From assembly GCF_013522705.1 (NCBI RefSeq), contig NZ_JAAMRE010000028.1:1-64000 (forward strand): DNA of 64,000 nucleotides, in the 5' to 3' direction. This document shows positions 34,001 through 42,619 of this stretch, piece by piece. Below the pieces are notes generated by a model, which made no database searches, was not told the origin of the DNA, and worked only from the letters and a program-made list of their open reading frames with translations. Within the stretch, counting starts at the first letter, position 1, and every line of letters begins with the position of its first letter. The DNA is from Pseudomonas lurida. GTDB taxonomy: Bacteria > Pseudomonadota > Gammaproteobacteria > Pseudomonadales > Pseudomonadaceae. The position numbers and the translations under genes are program-made.

Positions 34001-34030
34001 ATGTGGGAGGCGGCAAACTCCCTCCCACAA
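34001..34030. repeat. REP palindrome
   Basis: ATGTGGGAGGCGGCAAACTC then CCTCCCACA form a single REP between the convergent lpxH and EmrB-like genes. Confidence 0.7.
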
Positions 34031-34055
34031 TTGATTGCATTTCAGTCTTTGCCAA

Positions 34056-35585
34056 TCAGTGGCCGGACGCTTCCGGCCCTGCCTTGGCACCAAACGGCGG
34101 CTTGGCCAGCCACACCAGCAGCATCAATGCCATGAACATCCAGCCCAGCAAAGTGAAGTAGTCCACGGTGGACATCATGTACGCCTGGCTGGTGAGGATG
34201 TGGTCCAGCTGCGTATAGGCCTTCTGCCCTGCTCCGCCCAACGCCTGCAAGGCATCGCGGGTGGCCGAGTCGTAGACGGTCATGTTTTCGCTCATGTACG
34301 CATGGTGCTGATCGGCGCGGCGGATCCAGATCCAGGTGGTCAACGAGGCAGCAAAGCTGCCGCCCAGGGTCCGCAGAAACGTCGCAAGACCGGCGCCGTC
34401 GGCGATCTGCTGCGGGGGCAGATCGGACATCAGGATGCTCAAGGTCGGCATGAAGAACAACGCCACGCCGATCCCCATAAACAGTTGCACCAGGGCGATA
34501 TGGGTAAAGTCCACTTCATTGGTGAAGCCCGCGCGCATAAAGCAGCTCAAGCCAATTGCCAGGAACGCCAGCCCCGCCAGCAGGCGCAGGTCAAACTTGT
34601 GCGCGTACTTGCCCACGAACGGCGACATCAGCACCGGCAGAATACCGATCGGCGCCACCGCCAGACCGGCCCAGGTGGCGGTGTAGCCCATCTGGGTCTG
34701 CAACCACTGCGGCAGGATCAGGTTGATGCCGAAGAAACCGGCGTAGCCGAGGATCAACACGATGGTGCCGATGCGGAAGTTACGATAGGCAAACAACCGC
34801 AGGTTGACCACCGGGTGCTCGTCGGTCATTTCCCAGATCACGAACACCGCCAGGGCAATCGCCGAAATCGCCGCGCCGATAATGATGAAATTCGATTCGA
34901 ACCAGTCCAGGTCATTGCCCTTGTCGAGGATGATCTGCAACGCGCCCACCCCCACGATCAAGCTGAGCAGCCCGACATAGTCCATGGGTTGGTAACTGGT
35001 GTGCACCGGACGTTTCTTCAATTGCGAGCGCACCACCATCACCGCAAAGATGCCGATGGGTACGTTGATAAAGAAGATCCACGGCCAGCTGTAACTGTCA
35101 GTGATCCAACCGCCGAGGATCGGCCCGGCAATCGGTGCCACCACCGTGACCATCGCCAGCAGCGCCAGGGCCATGCCGCGCTTGGCCGGCGGGTACACCG
35201 CGATCAGCAGCGTCTGGGTCATCGGGTACAACGGCCCGGCCACCAGGCCTTGCAGCACCCGAAACCCGATCAATTCGGGCATCGAGGTGGAAATCCCGCA
35301 GAGGAACGATGCCAGTACAAACAGCATGGTCGCCCATAGGAACAGCTTCACCTCACCAAAGCGCCGGCTCAACCAGCCGGTGAGCGGCAAGGCAATCGCG
35401 TTGCTCACCGCAAACGAGGTGATCACCCAGGTGCCCTGCTCCGAACTCACGCCCAGGTTGCCGGAGATAGTCGGCAACGCCACGTTGGCGATGGTGGTGT
35501 CGAGCACCTGCATAAAGGTCGCCAGCGACAGGCCAATGGTGGCCATCAGCAGGCTGGGCGGCGTGAACGAGGCTTCCTTGCTCAT
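34056..35585 (-). CDS. DHA2-family MFS efflux transporter (EmrB-like)
   Basis: A 509-residue inner-membrane drug/proton antiporter with 14 predicted helices. The first helix contains ATFMQVLDTTIANVALPTIS, the family motif D1. GTWVITSFAVSNAIALPLTG, LSRRFGEVKLFLWATMLFV, and the motif C region VVAPIAGPILGGWITD are also intact. It is the third gene of a marR-outer-membrane factor-emrA-emrB operon and its start shares one base with the adaptor stop. It should expel hydrophobic drugs or phenolic compounds through the tripartite EmrAB-type pump. Confidence 0.9.
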   Translation of the reverse strand: MSKEASFTPPSLLMATIGLSLATFMQVLDTTIANVALPTISGNLGVSSEQGTWVITSFAVSNAIALPLTGWLSRRFGEVKLFLWATMLFVLASFLCGISTSMPELIGFRVLQGLVAGPLYPMTQTLLIAVYPPAKRGMALALLAMVTVVAPIAGPILGGWITDSYSWPWIFFINVPIGIFAVMVVRSQLKKRPVHTSYQPMDYVGLLSLIVGVGALQIILDKGNDLDWFESNFIIIGAAISAIALAVFVIWEMTDEHPVVNLRLFAYRNFRIGTIVLILGYAGFFGINLILPQWLQTQMGYTATWAGLAVAPIGILPVLMSPFVGKYAHKFDLRLLAGLAFLAIGLSCFMRAGFTNEVDFTHIALVQLFMGIGVALFFMPTLSILMSDLPPQQIADGAGLATFLRTLGGSFAASLTTWIWIRRADQHHAYMSENMTVYDSATRDALQALGGAGQKAYTQLDHILTSQAYMMSTVDYFTLLGWMFMALMLLVWLAKPPFGAKAGPEASGH

Positions 35586-36787
35586 CAGCGTTGCGCAGCC
35601 TTGGGAGCGGCGACGCTGTTGGCATGGATCAATTGCGTGATCATGGCATCGGCCTCGGCCAGTTGCTGGTCATACACCGTGGTGGTGAACGACGCCTTCT
35701 GCGGCGGTTGTTGCGCCAGCACCGGGCCGCTCTGGTCATGCAGGTCGACGTTGACCACGGTGCTCAAGCCCACGCGCAGCGGGTGCTTGGCCAGCTCTTC
35801 GGCGTTGATATGGATACGCACCGGCACACGCTGCACGATCTTGATCCAGTTACCGGTAGCGTTCTGCGCCGGCAGCAAGGCGAATGCGCTGCCGGTGCCG
35901 GCGCCGAGGCTGTCGACGGTGCCGCTGTATTTAACGTCGCTGCCGTAGATGTCCGACTCAATGTCCACCGGCTGGCCGATGCGCATATCGCGCAGTTGGG
36001 TTTCCTTGAAGTTGGCGTCGATCCACAGCTGGTCCAGTGGGATCACCGCCATCAACGCCGTGCCTGGTTGCACGCGCTGGCCCAATTGCACGCTGCGCTT
36101 GGCCACGTAACCGGTGACCGGCGCGATCAAGGTGCTGCGCGCGTTGGTCAGGTAAGCCTGGCGCAGTTGCGCGGCGGCGGCCTGCACGTCGGGGTGCGAG
36201 CTGATGACCGTGTCGTCCACCAGGGCGTTGGTGGTTTTGAGTTGCTGCTCAAGGTTGGTCAGGGCGTTCTTAGCGGCGGTCAGGCTGTCGCGGGCGTGGG
36301 ACAGTTCTTCCTGGGAAATCGCACCGCCCTGGGCCAGGGTCTTACGCCGGTTGTAGTTGTCCTGCGCAGTCTGCACGTCGGCTTTCTGCGCATTGACCTG
36401 AGCCTTCATGCCGTCGACGTTGCTGTACAAGCCGCGCACCTGGCGCACGGTGCGCGCCAGATTGGCCTGGGCACTTTGCAGGCCGACGGCGGCGTCGTTC
36501 GGGTCGAAATTGACCAGCACCTGACCGGCATGCACCAGGTCACCATCATCGGCGCCGATGCTCACCACGGTGCCGGTGACCAGCGGAGTGATTTCCACCA
36601 CGTTGCCGTTCACGTAGGCATCGTCGGTGCTTTCATTGAAGCGCCCGTACAGTTCGTACCAGGCCCACACGCCGACCACGCCCAGGATGACGATCAGCGC
36701 GAGGCCGATCAGCATGACTTTGCGCTTGCGCGGGTTGCTGGTGGTGTTCGGTTGTGGTGTGGCGTTGGAGTGTTCGGCAGTGGCCAT
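35585..36787 (-). CDS. HlyD-family adaptor of the EmrAB-type pump (EmrA-like)
   Basis: A 400-residue adaptor with a cytoplasmic N terminus, a single membrane helix (KVMLIGLALIVILGVVGVWA) and a periplasmic domain opening with RFNESTDDAYVNGNVVEITP, the EmrA hallmark. The lipoyl halves include DGDLVHAGQVLVNFDP and VTGYVAKRSVQLGQRVQPG, separated by a coiled-coil hairpin at about 95-200. It connects the EmrB-like transporter to the outer-membrane factor encoded 15 bases upstream. Confidence 0.9.
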   Translation of the reverse strand: MATAEHSNATPQPNTTSNPRKRKVMLIGLALIVILGVVGVWAWYELYGRFNESTDDAYVNGNVVEITPLVTGTVVSIGADDGDLVHAGQVLVNFDPNDAAVGLQSAQANLARTVRQVRGLYSNVDGMKAQVNAQKADVQTAQDNYNRRKTLAQGGAISQEELSHARDSLTAAKNALTNLEQQLKTTNALVDDTVISSHPDVQAAAAQLRQAYLTNARSTLIAPVTGYVAKRSVQLGQRVQPGTALMAVIPLDQLWIDANFKETQLRDMRIGQPVDIESDIYGSDVKYSGTVDSLGAGTGSAFALLPAQNATGNWIKIVQRVPVRIHINAEELAKHPLRVGLSTVVNVDLHDQSGPVLAQQPPQKASFTTTVYDQQLAEADAMITQLIHANSVAAPKAAQR

Positions 36788-36802
36788 GACAAATACCTCG
36801 AA

Positions 36803-38254
36803 TTATTCCGTGCGGGTGGCGGGGGTGGTCGACGCGACATTGCTGGCGCCGTAGCCGCCGCCCAGGGCCTGCATCAATTGGATCGACAGGGTGATCTGCC
36901 CGGCATTGAGGCTCGCCAGCTGACGCTGGGCCTGCAGCAGCTGCTGCTCGATGCTGAGTACATCCAGGTAGCTGCCGATGCCGGAGCCGTAGCGCTGGAC
37001 CACGGTGTCGTAGGACTGCTGCGCAATGTCCGTAGCGTGTTGCTGGGCCTGGATCTGCCGGCCGGTGTCGCGCAGTTGGGACAAGGTGTTGCCGATATCG
37101 CCCAGAGCTTGCACCAGGGTTTTGTTGTATTGCGCCACGGCCAGGTCGTAGTCGGCGTCGCGGGCGTCGAGGTCGGCGCGCAGGCGGCCGCCGTCGAAGA
37201 TCGGCAACGAGATCGTCGGCGCAATATTGAAGAAGCGACTGGCCGAGCCGAACATCGCATCGCCCAGCAACGACTCGGCGCCGGCGCTCGCGCTGAGATT
37301 GAGGTTGGGGTAGAAGCGGGTTTTGCTCGCATCGATGGTGCGACTCGCCGCCTCCACGCGCCAGCGCGCGGCAATCAGGTCGGGACGCCGGCCCAACAGC
37401 TCGGCGGGCAGCACCGCAGGCGCCGCCACGGCGGCTGGCTTGAGCACGGCCGGGCGTGCCAGTTCGCCGCCACGGTCCGGGCCTTTACCGAGCAACACTG
37501 CCAGAGCGATCCTGGCGCTCTGCAGTTGTTTCTGCGCATCGATCAACTGCGACTCGGAACTCGCCGCCAGGCTTTCGGTTTGCTGGTACTGGTAGTGGCT
37601 GTCGATGCCCGAATCCAGGCGGCGCTGGCTCAGTTCGAGCATTTGCCGGGTGCGCTTGAGGTCTTCTTCGGCCAGGTCACGCACGATATGCGCCTGGCCC
37701 AGATCGCTGTAGGCCTTGGCCACATCGGCGGCCAGGGTCAGGCGCGCAGCCTGTTGATCGACCTGGGCGGCACGCGCCTGGCCCAATGCGGCCTCCCAGG
37801 CGGCGCGCTGGCCACCCCAGAGGTCGAAGGTGTAATTGAAGCTGGCGCCGATGTTGCGCACCGTCGAGTAGGCATCGCCCTGCCCGCGCGGGTCCTGGTC
37901 CTTGGCCAGGCGCGAACGGCTCACACCGGCGCTGGCATCCAGGGTGGGCATGCGCGCGGCGTCGGCGGCGTAGGCAGCGGCTTCGGCCTGGTGCACGCGG
38001 GCGCTGGCCACCTGCATATCCGGGCTGTTTTGCAGGGCTTCGTTGATCAGGCCGTCGAGCTGCGGGTCGCCGAGGCTTTTCCACCAGTCGGCGCTCGGCC
38101 AGGCAGCGCTGGAGAGCGTTACCCCGCTCAGGGACTTGTCGGTGTGCAGGGTGTTGGCGTCAAGGCGCCGGCCCTGGGTGTCAAGGCCGCTGTAGTTGGC
38201 GCAACCGGCCATGCTCATGGCCACGAGTACCAGGCAAAGGGCGCGTGTGTTCAT
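36803..38254 (-). CDS. NodT/OprM-family outer-membrane efflux lipoprotein
   Basis: A 483-residue outer-membrane channel. The N terminus ends in a lipobox (VLVAMSMAGC, Cys18), so the mature protein is a lipoprotein, as in the OprM/NodT family. Diagnostic blocks are WPSADWWKSLGDPQLDGLIN, LGRRPDLIAARWRVEAASRT and FYPNLNLSASAG. Its start overlaps the MarR gene stop by 4 bases. Its presence makes the operon a complete tripartite exporter with its own outer-membrane component. Confidence 0.9.
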   Translation of the reverse strand: MNTRALCLVLVAMSMAGCANYSGLDTQGRRLDANTLHTDKSLSGVTLSSAAWPSADWWKSLGDPQLDGLINEALQNSPDMQVASARVHQAEAAAYAADAARMPTLDASAGVSRSRLAKDQDPRGQGDAYSTVRNIGASFNYTFDLWGGQRAAWEAALGQARAAQVDQQAARLTLAADVAKAYSDLGQAHIVRDLAEEDLKRTRQMLELSQRRLDSGIDSHYQYQQTESLAASSESQLIDAQKQLQSARIALAVLLGKGPDRGGELARPAVLKPAAVAAPAVLPAELLGRRPDLIAARWRVEAASRTIDASKTRFYPNLNLSASAGAESLLGDAMFGSASRFFNIAPTISLPIFDGGRLRADLDARDADYDLAVAQYNKTLVQALGDIGNTLSQLRDTGRQIQAQQHATDIAQQSYDTVVQRYGSGIGSYLDVLSIEQQLLQAQRQLASLNAGQITLSIQLMQALGGGYGASNVASTTPATRTE

Positions 38255-38724
38255 GCTTTACCTACCCGCTGCAGGGTGATGGGGTCGCCTGCCGCTATCA
38301 GAATTTTCTTGAGGATGCGTTCCAGGGTTTCCAGCTCGCCCGGTTCGAGCACACCGGCCAGCTGATTCAGCGCAGCGGCGCCGATGTGCGGCAGCATGTC
38401 CGCCAAGCGCTGGCCATCGGCGGTGAGGACCAGTTGCACCTGGCGCCGGTCCTGTTCGGAACGCTGCCGGCACAGCAAGCCCTTCTGCTCCAGCCGATCG
38501 AGCATGCGCGTCATTGAGCCGCTGTCCAGGGACAGGTTGCGACACAGCTCCGCCGGCGTATCGACGCCGAACTGGGCCATGATGATCAACACCTTGAACT
38601 GTGCGGCGGTGATGCCGTGGGGTTCCATATGGGTGTCGATGATGCGGTCCTTGAGGAGCGCGGCGCGGCCCAGCAGCAGGCCGAGGTGGCAGTTGTGGAA
38701 GTTGTCCGGGGTGAAGTGCGGCAT
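38251..38724 (-). CDS. MarR-family repressor of the efflux operon
   Basis: A 157-residue winged-helix regulator. The DNA-binding core spans about residues 40-115 (ITAAQFKVLIIMAQFGVDTP, ELCRNLSLDSGSMTRMLDRL, then the wing SEQDRRQVQLVLTADGQ). It resembles EmrR/MprA, which is released by hydrophobic drugs. It is the first gene of the operon. Two identical palindromes (38741-38754 and 38775-38786) lie in its promoter, so it very likely represses its own operon. Confidence 0.9.
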   Translation of the reverse strand: MPHFTPDNFHNCHLGLLLGRAALLKDRIIDTHMEPHGITAAQFKVLIIMAQFGVDTPAELCRNLSLDSGSMTRMLDRLEQKGLLCRQRSEQDRRQVQLVLTADGQRLADMLPHIGAAALNQLAGVLEPGELETLERILKKILIAAGDPITLQRVGKA

Positions 38725-38740
38725 TGGAAGTCACCTTATT

Positions 38741-38786
38741 ACTGCCTAGGCAGTGAATGTGTGACGAGATATTACTGCCTAGGCAG
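38741..38786. promoter_or_regulatory. Twin MarR-type operators (ACTGCCTAGGCAGT)
   Basis: A perfect palindrome ACTGCCTAGGCAGT (38741-38754) and a second copy CTGCCTAGGCAG (38775-38786) both follow ATT. They lie just upstream of the marR start (38724) with centres 33 bases apart, about three helical turns, so two repressor dimers could bind the same face of the DNA. Autoregulation by the MarR protein is inferred. Confidence 0.8.
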
Positions 38787-38850
38787 CGAAAGTCAAATGG
38801 AATAATTAGCTTGCTTGGTAGTTTGGCGATGGGTGGGTGAAGACAGACTT

Positions 38851-38929
38851 AATGTGGGAGTGGGCTTGCTGTGGCAAGCCCGCTCACCACAAAAAAACCG
38901 CTCACCACAGCAAGCTCCCTCCTACATTT
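38851..38929. repeat. REP cluster
   Basis: Two REP-like units around CACCACAAAAAAACCGC: the first is GTGGGAGTGGGCTTGC, and the second, inverted, ends GCAAGCTCCCTCC. It lies between the marR promoter region and the 3' end of tamB. Confidence 0.65.
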
Positions 38930-38944
38930 CTATCCCCGTTGGGT

Positions 38945-41900
38945 TTAGAAATCGCGCTTGTAGAAGATATCCAGGGAGCTGGCCACGCCACTGGCCACTT
39001 CCAGGTAGACCTTTTTGCTCAGCAGGTAGCGCAAGGCGATAGTGTTGGCCGGTTCGAATACCCCAACCCCATAGCGCAGGCTGAGTTTTTCGGTGATTTT
39101 GCCGCTGGCGACCACAGCGGTGTTGTTGCCGCTGCCCTGGGTGTCGAGGTCGAAATCGCGAATGCCGAGCTTGTTAGCGATGTCCGACGTCACCCCGGCG
39201 CTGCCCATCAGGCCCAGACCCAGGGCAGCCTGGGCGAGCATGTTGTTGTCTTCGCCGGTAGTGCTTAACGGGCGCCCCAGCACCAGGTAGGACAGCGCCT
39301 GTTCCTGGCTCATCGCCGGTTCCGAAAAGATTTGCGTGGTGGGCTGCTCGGCGCTGCCGCTCAGGCGAATACCGGCGGTCACGTCGTCGGTCTTGCGGAT
39401 CGCTTCGATGTCCAGGTACGGCTGGTCCAGCGGCCCGGCGAACAGCAGGCGCGCACGGCGCACGTCAAGCTTCTGCCCATAGGCGCGGTAGCGGCCGTCG
39501 TTGAGCCACAGCTCGCCACGGGTGTCGAGGTTGTCGCCGATGTGCACCTGACCCTGGACCTTGGCGGTCAGGCCGAAACCGGAAAAATTCAGCCGGTCTT
39601 CACCCACCACCACGTCGATATCCATGGCCATGGCCATCGGTGGCTTGCCCTCTTCGGTCTGGCTGCCGATGATCACCGTGTCATCCGACACCTTGACGGT
39701 CGATGGCGGCAATTCGCGCACGGTGATGTCGCCACGCGGGATGCGCACCTTGCCGGCAACGGCCAACCTGTCGTTCTTGAGGCTGATTTTCAGGTCGGGC
39801 GCCACTTCCAGCTCGGCGTAGGGTTCCACCGTGACGGGCAGTTGCGTGCCCTGCAGTTGCAGGTCCATCGCCAAGGCCTGGCCCCAATCGACCTGCCCCT
39901 TGAGGCTGCCCTGCCCGGCTTTGCCGCTGCGCCAGCCGCCGTTCAGTTGCACACTTTCACCGGCAATCAACGCCTGCACATTCAGCCCTTCGAGACTGAT
40001 GGGCAGTTCCGGCCCGGACACTTCGCCGCCCACCAGGTTAACGCTGCCGTTGACCTGCGGCGCCAGCAGGCCGCCGCTGATGCGGCCGTTGCCGTTGAGC
40101 TTGCCGCTGAGTTTTTCCACCATCGGCACGAACGGCCGCGCCACGGCCAGGTCCAGCCCCATCAGGCTGAAATTGCCAGTGATCGGTTTGTTTTTCGGCA
40201 ATGGGTTGATCTGCGCCTGCAGCAGCAATTCGCCGAGCTGGCCGCCGCGGAAATTCAGCTGCGTATCGATGCGCCGAGGGTTGAGGGTGGTTTCCAGCTT
40301 GAGGGTCTCATAGGGAAAGTCCAACCACTGGGCCTTGTCCTTGACGCGCAAGGTGCCACCGCTGGCATCCACCGACACGATGCCCTTGGGGCCGCTGGCG
40401 GGCAGGTCCAGTTGCAGGTCGGCATTGAGGCGACCTTGCCAGGCGAAATCCTTGGGCAAAAACGCCGCCAGGCTGTCGATGGGGAACTGCTTGAGGTGAT
40501 AACGCAACTTCGGTTCGGGCATCAGACGCTGGTCTTCGCCGCACAGGCTCGACGCACCGGAGACCCAGCAGTGCGCCGCAAATGTCAGTCGGCCATCGGC
40601 CAGGCGTTCGATCCTGGCCGGAGCCTGCAGCCGCCAGTCCTGGCCGCCGGCCTGCACATCGCCGCTGGCCAGGCGCCCGCGCCAGTTGCCCTGGTCAAGA
40701 TTGCCGTCCAGCGCCAAGGCCAGTTTGACCAACGGGCCGGCCAGGTCGAGCTGGACCTTTTGCTGCCGGATATCGCCCTGGGCGCTGGCGGTGAGCGTGC
40801 CGACCTGGGTGTCACCGCTCTGGAGGCCGCTGCCCTTGAGGTCGATCTTTGCGCGTTGGGCGTTATCCAGCGTGGCGTCGAGGCTGAGGGTTTGCAGGCG
40901 GTTGTCGGCAAACGCCAGTTGCTGGCCCTTGAGCCCAAGCTTGCCCTGAGGCGCCTTGAGCGTGCCGGCCACGTCGAGCCGGCCGTTGATCTGACCGCGC
41001 AGCTGTGGCCACAACTGGGCCAGGCGTGTGAGTTTGATATCGATCTGCCCGGCCAGGCGCTGCTGCAGGCTGCCGCTGCCCTGGATGCGGTTGTCGCCCA
41101 GGCGCAGGTCGAGGTTGGCGAGGGTCCATTGCTCGCCGGCGCCGTCGGCCTTGGCCGCCAGCACGGCGGTCTGCCCGCGCAGGCGGCCCTTGAGGTCAAG
41201 GTCGGCGTTGAGTTTGAGTTGTTCGTTCTTGAATTCGCCCTTGCTGCGCAGCGGTCCGGCCAGAGTGCCGGGCAACTCCGCCACCCAGTACGCCGGGTTC
41301 AGCGCCGACAGGTCCAACGCGGTGTCCCACGCAATGCCGTCGGCGAATTGCAGGTTCAGGTGACCTTCGGCCTTGCCCTGACCGGCGCTCAGTTTCAGCT
41401 CCGGCAGGAACACTTGCGTAAGGTCGCCGCTGAACGGCGTGACCACCGAGAACGAGCCGGCCGGGCCATCGAGGTTGGCCGTGAGGTTACCGAGGTAGTT
41501 GCCGTCTTTATAGGCAATCTCGCCGTTGAAGGTACGCAACGCCACTTGGGGCTCGTCGATCAGCGGGTACAGGCGATGCCACGGGAAATCCAGCCAGGCG
41601 ATTTTGGCATCGGCGCTGAAGCCTTGCTGCCAGTCCAGGTTGGCGCTGAGTTTCAGGCTTTGTTTGTCGCCGGCATTCACGTCCAGGCCGGTGATCTGCG
41701 CGCCTTTGGCGTCTACCTTGCCTTGCAGCAGCAGGTCCACCGGGCCTTTTTCCGCCGGCAACACGGCCTTGCCTTGCAGTTGGTAGCCACGGCTCAGGTC
41801 GCCCTTGGCGGTAAGGTCCAGTTGATTGAGTTGCAGGGTGTCGGGCAAATCAGCGCTGGGCTTGAAGCCATCGGCGGTGATGCGCAGTTGGGCGGGCAGG

Positions 41901-42619
41901 TTTTCCGCCAGCGGTTGCAGTTCGCCGCTGAGTTTGGCCGGCAGGTAGCCGCTGCTGTCGGCGTCGAGTTTGAGGGTCTTGAGCAGGTCGCCGTCGATCT
42001 TCAGCGCCACCGTCCACGGCGCGCCGCCGGGTGCGTAAGGCAGGCTCAGATTGCCGCTGGCGGTCAACGGCCAATCGCCGCTGGGCTGCAACAGGCCGCT
42101 CAGGTCCAGCACCAGGTCGTCGCGCCGCAGGTGCACGGCGTCGATCTGCATCCCCGCCGCGGTCCAGTGCGCCGCCAGTTGCAGGCCCTTGAGTTCCTCG
42201 CTGCCGTTGAACAACAGACGACCGACACGGACGTCGCCCAACTGCAGGGCCACCGGCAATTTCAAGTCCGGCAGTTGAATCGGTCCGCTGCTCTCGTCGC
42301 CACTGGGGGGAAATTGCAGGCTGACCTGCTCCACATCCAGTTGATCGATGCACAAGGTCATGCGCAGCAGACAGGCCGGCGACCACGCTAACGTCGGTGC
42401 CTGGAGTTCGACGCGGCTGCTGTCCTGCTGCCAGAGCAGATGGTCGGCGCGCCATTGGCCGCCCAGGTGGCCGTGGAAATTCTCCACGCTCAACCCCGGC
42501 ACACGCGCCAACGCCCAACGGCTGCCGGCCTGGGTGCCGAGTATCGCCCAGCCGGTCAGCACTGCCACGGTGAGGACGGCCATCACGGCCAGCCCGGCTA
42601 TTTTCACACCTCGCATCAC
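38945..42619 (-). CDS. tamB: Translocation and assembly module inner-membrane protein TamB
   Basis: A 1224-residue AsmA-like bridge protein with one N-terminal signal-anchor helix (KIAGLAVMAVLTVAVLTGWA). A very long periplasmic beta-rich region follows, spanning toward the outer membrane. The C-terminal TamB/DUF490 domain ends in LEVASGVASSLDIFYKRDF, the family's typical C terminus. It works with TamA in outer-membrane protein assembly and anterograde phospholipid transport. It overlaps the tamA stop by 4 bases, so the pair is one operon. Confidence 0.93.
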   Translation of the reverse strand: MMRGVKIAGLAVMAVLTVAVLTGWAILGTQAGSRWALARVPGLSVENFHGHLGGQWRADHLLWQQDSSRVELQAPTLAWSPACLLRMTLCIDQLDVEQVSLQFPPSGDESSGPIQLPDLKLPVALQLGDVRVGRLLFNGSEELKGLQLAAHWTAAGMQIDAVHLRRDDLVLDLSGLLQPSGDWPLTASGNLSLPYAPGGAPWTVALKIDGDLLKTLKLDADSSGYLPAKLSGELQPLAENLPAQLRITADGFKPSADLPDTLQLNQLDLTAKGDLSRGYQLQGKAVLPAEKGPVDLLLQGKVDAKGAQITGLDVNAGDKQSLKLSANLDWQQGFSADAKIAWLDFPWHRLYPLIDEPQVALRTFNGEIAYKDGNYLGNLTANLDGPAGSFSVVTPFSGDLTQVFLPELKLSAGQGKAEGHLNLQFADGIAWDTALDLSALNPAYWVAELPGTLAGPLRSKGEFKNEQLKLNADLDLKGRLRGQTAVLAAKADGAGEQWTLANLDLRLGDNRIQGSGSLQQRLAGQIDIKLTRLAQLWPQLRGQINGRLDVAGTLKAPQGKLGLKGQQLAFADNRLQTLSLDATLDNAQRAKIDLKGSGLQSGDTQVGTLTASAQGDIRQQKVQLDLAGPLVKLALALDGNLDQGNWRGRLASGDVQAGGQDWRLQAPARIERLADGRLTFAAHCWVSGASSLCGEDQRLMPEPKLRYHLKQFPIDSLAAFLPKDFAWQGRLNADLQLDLPASGPKGIVSVDASGGTLRVKDKAQWLDFPYETLKLETTLNPRRIDTQLNFRGGQLGELLLQAQINPLPKNKPITGNFSLMGLDLAVARPFVPMVEKLSGKLNGNGRISGGLLAPQVNGSVNLVGGEVSGPELPISLEGLNVQALIAGESVQLNGGWRSGKAGQGSLKGQVDWGQALAMDLQLQGTQLPVTVEPYAELEVAPDLKISLKNDRLAVAGKVRIPRGDITVRELPPSTVKVSDDTVIIGSQTEEGKPPMAMAMDIDVVVGEDRLNFSGFGLTAKVQGQVHIGDNLDTRGELWLNDGRYRAYGQKLDVRRARLLFAGPLDQPYLDIEAIRKTDDVTAGIRLSGSAEQPTTQIFSEPAMSQEQALSYLVLGRPLSTTGEDNNMLAQAALGLGLMGSAGVTSDIANKLGIRDFDLDTQGSGNNTAVVASGKITEKLSLRYGVGVFEPANTIALRYLLSKKVYLEVASGVASSLDIFYKRDF

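Noticed and set aside
39332..42391. A 1019-codon plus-strand frame opposite tamB
   Set aside because: Antisense shadow of TamB with low-complexity His/Gln/Arg-rich composition and no family features.
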